From Massilia sp. UBA2709 (GTDB lineage: Bacteria; Pseudomonadota; Gammaproteobacteria; Burkholderiales; Burkholderiaceae_D), in the NCBI GenBank assembly GCA_002354135.1, contig DEKZ01000005.1, forward strand, positions 795-7,992: DNA of 7,198 nucleotides. The letters run 5' to 3'. The position numbers and the translations under genes were made by a program. Within the stretch, counting starts at the first letter, position 1; the number at the start of each line of letters is the position of its first letter. The notes under the pieces are model-generated. The model was not told the origin of the DNA, did no database searches, and saw only the letters and a program-made list of their open reading frames with translations. Positions 5,611 to 7,198 of this stretch are shown one piece after another.

Positions 5611-5658
5611 GTGAATATCCGCGAATATCGATGAATACAAAAAAGATTTACTCTTTTT
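5611..5658. promoter_or_regulatory. Phased GAATA repeats and AT-rich inverted repeat upstream of the XRE gene
   Basis: Three adjacent 10-bp units, GTGAATATCC, GCGAATATCG and ATGAATACAA (5611-5640), each carry GAATA at the same position, so the motif recurs every helical turn. Directly beside them is the inverted repeat AAAAAGA/TCTTTTT with a 5-bp spacer (5640-5658). A further palindrome, TCATGCATGA, lies at 5593-5602. All fall in the 220-bp gap between rpsI and the regulator gene. This is a likely operator and promoter zone, and the XRE protein itself is the first candidate binder. No clear -35/-10 pair could be fixed. Confidence 0.5.
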
Positions 5659-5685
5659 AAGCATCGTGCATGCAGCGGTTCGCAC

Positions 5686-5721
5686 AAAACAAAAAGCCGC
5701 CCACCTTGCGGAGGACGGCTT
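5686..5721 (-). terminator. Rho-independent terminator of the rplM-rpsI operon
   Basis: Read leftward, a 12-position stem (5694-5721; one U-G pair and one U-U mismatch) is closed by a GCAA tetraloop and followed by TTTTTGTTTTG. This is a textbook intrinsic terminator, 45 bp past the rpsI stop. Confidence 0.93.
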
Positions 5722-5728
5722 CTGTGCA

Positions 5729-5748
5729 GCAGCGCCCGAAGACGCTGC
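5729..5748 (-). other. UUCG-capped hairpin in the rpsI 3' region
   Basis: Read leftward, GCAGCGUC and GGCGCUGC pair over 8 bp (one U-G) around a C(UUCG)G tetraloop, one of the most stable RNA loops. It lies between the rpsI stop and the main terminator and has no T-run, so it more likely protects the 3' end or helps folding than terminates. Confidence 0.6.
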
Positions 5749-5766
5749 CAGCAGCGACGAAGTGAA

Positions 5767-6159
5767 TTAACGCTTCGAGAACTGCTTTGCGCGGCGTGCT
5801 TTACGCAGGCCGACTTTCTTACGCTCGACTTCACGGGCGTCACGGGTGACGAAACCGGCACGTGCCAGGTCGCCCTTCAGGCCTGCGTCGTAGTCGATCA
5901 GTGCGCGGGTGATGCCGTGACGAACCGCGCCTGCCTGGCCCGATTCACCACCGCCGTGCACGTTGACCTTGATGTCGAAACGCTCGACGTTGCCGGTCAG
6001 TTCCAGCGGCTGACGGATGACCATCAGGCCGGTTTCGCGCGAGAAGTATTCCGCAGCCGGCTTGCCGTTCACGATGATCTGGCCGGTGCCAGCTTTGATG
6101 AACACGCGAGCGACTGCACTCTTGCGACGGCCAGTGCCGTAGTTGTAGTTACCGATCAT
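5767..6159 (-). CDS. rpsI: 30S ribosomal protein S9 (uS9)
   Basis: This 130-residue uS9 is complete. It binds 16S rRNA in the head of the small subunit, and its C-terminal tail reaches the P-site tRNA. Signatures are YGTGRRKSAVARVF near the N-terminus (residues 7-20), the family motif GGGESGQAGAVRHGITRAL (69-87), and the basic tail KKVGLRKARRAKQFSKR ending in the conserved Ser-Lys-Arg. The ATG follows the rplM stop by 9 bp. Its Shine-Dalgarno AAGGAA overlaps that stop codon, so the two genes are tightly linked and probably translationally coupled. A strong terminator follows. Confidence 0.98.
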   Translation of the reverse strand: MIGNYNYGTGRRKSAVARVFIKAGTGQIIVNGKPAAEYFSRETGLMVIRQPLELTGNVERFDIKVNVHGGGESGQAGAVRHGITRALIDYDAGLKGDLARAGFVTRDAREVERKKVGLRKARRAKQFSKR

Positions 6160-6168
6160 GTCAGTTCC

Positions 6169-6597
6169 TTAGAGGGTCAGTGCTTGGGGTTGCTGTGCTG
6201 CGTGCGGGTGGGTGCCTTCCGCGTACACTTTCAGCTTCTTGATCATGGCGTAGCCCAGCGGGCCCTTCGGCAGCATGCCTTTGACAGCCTTTTCCAGGGC
6301 GCGGCCCGGGAAGCGCTGTTGCATTTTCAGGAAGTTGGTTTCGTAGATACCGCCCGGGTAGCCCGAGTGACGGTAGTAGGTCTTGGCGGTGGCCTTGGTG
6401 CCGGTCACGCGCAGCTTGCCTGCGTTGATGACGACGATGTAGTCACCGGTATCGACGTGCGGAGTGAATTCCGGCTTGTGTTTGCCGCGCAGTCGGAGTG
6501 CCACTTCGCTGGCAACACGTCCGAGGACCAAGTCCGTCGCGTCAATCACAAACCAGTCGCGCTGGACTTCATGGCCCTTAGCGGAAAAAGTTTTCAT
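6169..6597 (-). CDS. rplM: 50S ribosomal protein L13 (uL13)
   Basis: This 142-residue uL13, an early-binding 23S rRNA protein needed for large-subunit assembly, is complete and of normal length. Signatures are RDWFVIDATDLVLGRVAS (13-30), LRGKHKPEFTPHVDTGDYIV (36-55), TGTKATAKTYYRHSGYPGG (65-83) and VKGMLPKGPLGYAMIKKLKVY (109-129). The ATG has AGGAAG (6603-6608) 5 nt upstream. It is the first gene of the rplM-rpsI operon, read from a near-consensus promoter through a leader of about 90 nt. In E. coli L13 represses translation of its own operon; the folded leader here may serve the same purpose. Confidence 0.98.
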   Translation of the reverse strand: MKTFSAKGHEVQRDWFVIDATDLVLGRVASEVALRLRGKHKPEFTPHVDTGDYIVVINAGKLRVTGTKATAKTYYRHSGYPGGIYETNFLKMQQRFPGRALEKAVKGMLPKGPLGYAMIKKLKVYAEGTHPHAAQQPQALTL

Positions 6598-6690
6598 GTT
6601 GACTTCCTAATAGGTAAATTGCTCAAATGGTGGTTCCGCAATTGTTGCTGCGGACTCTGCCTTATTGTCTTTTCCTGAGCAAATGGAAAG
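6598..6690 (-). promoter_or_regulatory. Structured rplM leader, candidate L13 autoregulatory element
   Basis: The predicted rplM 5' leader contains two nested stems. An outer exact 7-bp pairing, TGAGCAA (6676-6682) with TTGCTCA (6619-6625), encloses an inner hairpin, TCCGCA (6635-6640) with TGCGGA (6649-6654), 8-nt loop. The outer stem ends about 10 nt before the Shine-Dalgarno. This is suitable for translational control; similarity to the E. coli rplM leader could not be checked. Confidence 0.5.
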
Positions 6691-6696
6691 CCAACG

Positions 6697-6726
6697 ATGA
6701 TACCTTCTTGCGCCCTGTCGCGTCAA
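6697..6726 (-). promoter_or_regulatory. Sigma-70 promoter of rplM-rpsI
   Basis: Read leftward, TTGACG (6721-6726) and TATCAT (6697-6702) are each 5 of 6 to consensus with an 18-bp spacer, which places the start near 6690. A second TTGACG lies 11 bp further upstream (6732-6737) without a matching -10. Confidence 0.8.
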
Positions 6727-6756
6727 GGCAGCGTCAAGCGGCTGTCGCATTCCCAC

Positions 6757-6830
6757 CCGCATCGTCGGATGCGGTGAGTTTGCTCAAAGTCATTGTGTCG
6801 CCATTCACTCTAGACTCGGGCGATGCCCGA
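6757..6830. other. Two perfect hairpins between the divergent rplM and hydrolase promoters
   Basis: CCGCATC/GATGCGG with a GTCG loop (6757-6774) and TCGGGC/GCCCGA with a GAT loop (6816-6830) lie upstream of both promoters. Neither has a T-run. The 308-bp gap 6598-6905 has no gene; it holds the rplM leader and promoter, these dyads and the hydrolase promoter. Confidence 0.4.
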
Positions 6831-6851
6831 CGTTCTTAAGCGAAACATAAG

Positions 6852-6888
6852 TTGACCCGGGAAACGATGACAAATTACTATGGGTCAA
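6852..6888 (+). promoter_or_regulatory. Promoter of the secreted hydrolase, bracketed by an inverted repeat
   Basis: TTGACC (6852-6857) and TACTAT (6876-6881) form a sigma-70-like pair with an 18-bp spacer and a predicted start near 6888. The exact inverted repeat TTGACCC (6852-6858) / GGGTCAA (6882-6888) overlaps the -35 box and the start point, with arm centres 30 bp apart. This suggests an operator, or part of the match may simply be the -35 box. Confidence 0.5.
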
Positions 6889-6905
6889 TTGTCTGAGGAG
6901 TTTTT

Positions 6906-7198
6906 GTGAAAATCCGATCCATCTTGCTTCCCCTGTGTGCCCTGCTGCTCTCGAGCGCCGCGCACGCCGCGCCTGCCGCCAGGGCGCCCGGCCTCGCAGA
7001 GCGCGGCTGCCACCTGCCCGGCTCCGAGGAAACCCTGCGTTGCCTCACCCTCCCGGTGCCGCTCGACCACGCCAGGCCGAATGGCCCCAGCATCAAGCTG
7101 CACGTCACGGTGGCGCCGGCCTTCCGCGAGGCCTCGCGCTCCGATCCCCTGTTCGTGCTGGCCGGCGGCCCGGGCCAGGCCGGCAGCGAAGGGCTGCC
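6906..7198 (+). CDS. Secreted alpha/beta hydrolase, proline-iminopeptidase-like (partial, 3' end missing)
   Basis: The first 97 residues are present and the window ends before any stop. The GTG start is supported by GAGGAG (6895-6900) 5 nt upstream. A signal peptide is clear: MKIR, then the hydrophobic core SILLPLCALLLSSA, with likely cleavage near AHA|APA, so the product is exported. The mature start has Cys35 and Cys46 spaced as in secreted serine hydrolases of the S33/TAP-like group, followed by LTLPVPLDH (48-55), SIKLHVTVAPA (62-72) and DPLFVLAGGPGQAGSE (80-95). The GGPGQ segment is the oxyanion-hole loop of this alpha/beta-hydrolase family. The catalytic Ser, Asp and His lie beyond the window. 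A peptidase or esterase acting in the periplasm or outside is the likely role. It is divergent from rplM. Confidence 0.82.
   Translation, partial: MKIRSILLPLCALLLSSAAHAAPAARAPGLAERGCHLPGSEETLRCLTLPVPLDHARPNGPSIKLHVTVAPAFREASRSDPLFVLAGGPGQAGSEGL

Noticed and set aside
5917..6678. Rightward 253-codon frame opposite rpsI and rplM
   Set aside because: It is the antisense of two certain ribosomal protein genes and has no recognisable domain.

Overview
The window is GC-rich chromosomal DNA from a beta-proteobacterium. The best guess is Burkholderiales, and within it an Oxalobacteraceae/Massilia-type genome. This rests on the GC-rich codon use, the housekeeping proteins (ErpA, bactofilin, ArgC, uS9, uL13), and the gene order rplM-rpsI ... 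argC-bactofilin-erpA, which I recall as typical of that group. No taxonomic search was possible. All proteins were identified by motif recognition.

Layout, left to right. Positions 1-138 form a repeat element bounded by an exact 22-bp inverted repeat, each arm of which is itself a palindrome (REP/BIME- or MITE-like). Then come leftward genes: erpA (iron-sulfur insertion) with a strong intrinsic terminator, a bactofilin gene, and argC (arginine biosynthesis) with a candidate promoter and several TTGCA-containing palindromes upstream. Next is a block of four accessory genes: a leftward patatin-like phospholipase, a rightward MerR-family regulator, a leftward exported NTF2/SnoaL-like protein convergent with merR (stop codons 2 bp apart), and a leftward membrane-anchored XRE-type regulator with a cytoplasmic HTH and two membrane segments. 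The conserved ribosomal operon rplM-rpsI follows, read leftward. It ends in a UUCG-capped hairpin and a GCAA-capped terminator, and begins at a near-consensus promoter followed by a roughly 90-nt structured leader. At the right edge a divergent rightward gene encodes the start of a secreted alpha/beta hydrolase, cut by the window end.

How it fits together. The conserved core is translation (uL13, uS9), arginine synthesis, Fe-S maturation and a cytoskeletal bactofilin. The accessory block looks inserted between rpsI and argC. Its most interesting part is a possible MerR-exported-protein module: the promoter of the NTF2-like gene has a TTGACT -35 box, an overlong 19-20 bp spacer, and a 16-bp imperfect dyad filling that spacer. 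This is the architecture activated by MerR proteins, and a merR gene lies at the other end of the same gene. The most notable other signals are the membrane-tethered XRE regulator with a three-fold 10-bp phased repeat upstream, the structured rplM leader (possible L13 autoregulation), and a 7-bp inverted repeat bracketing the hydrolase promoter.
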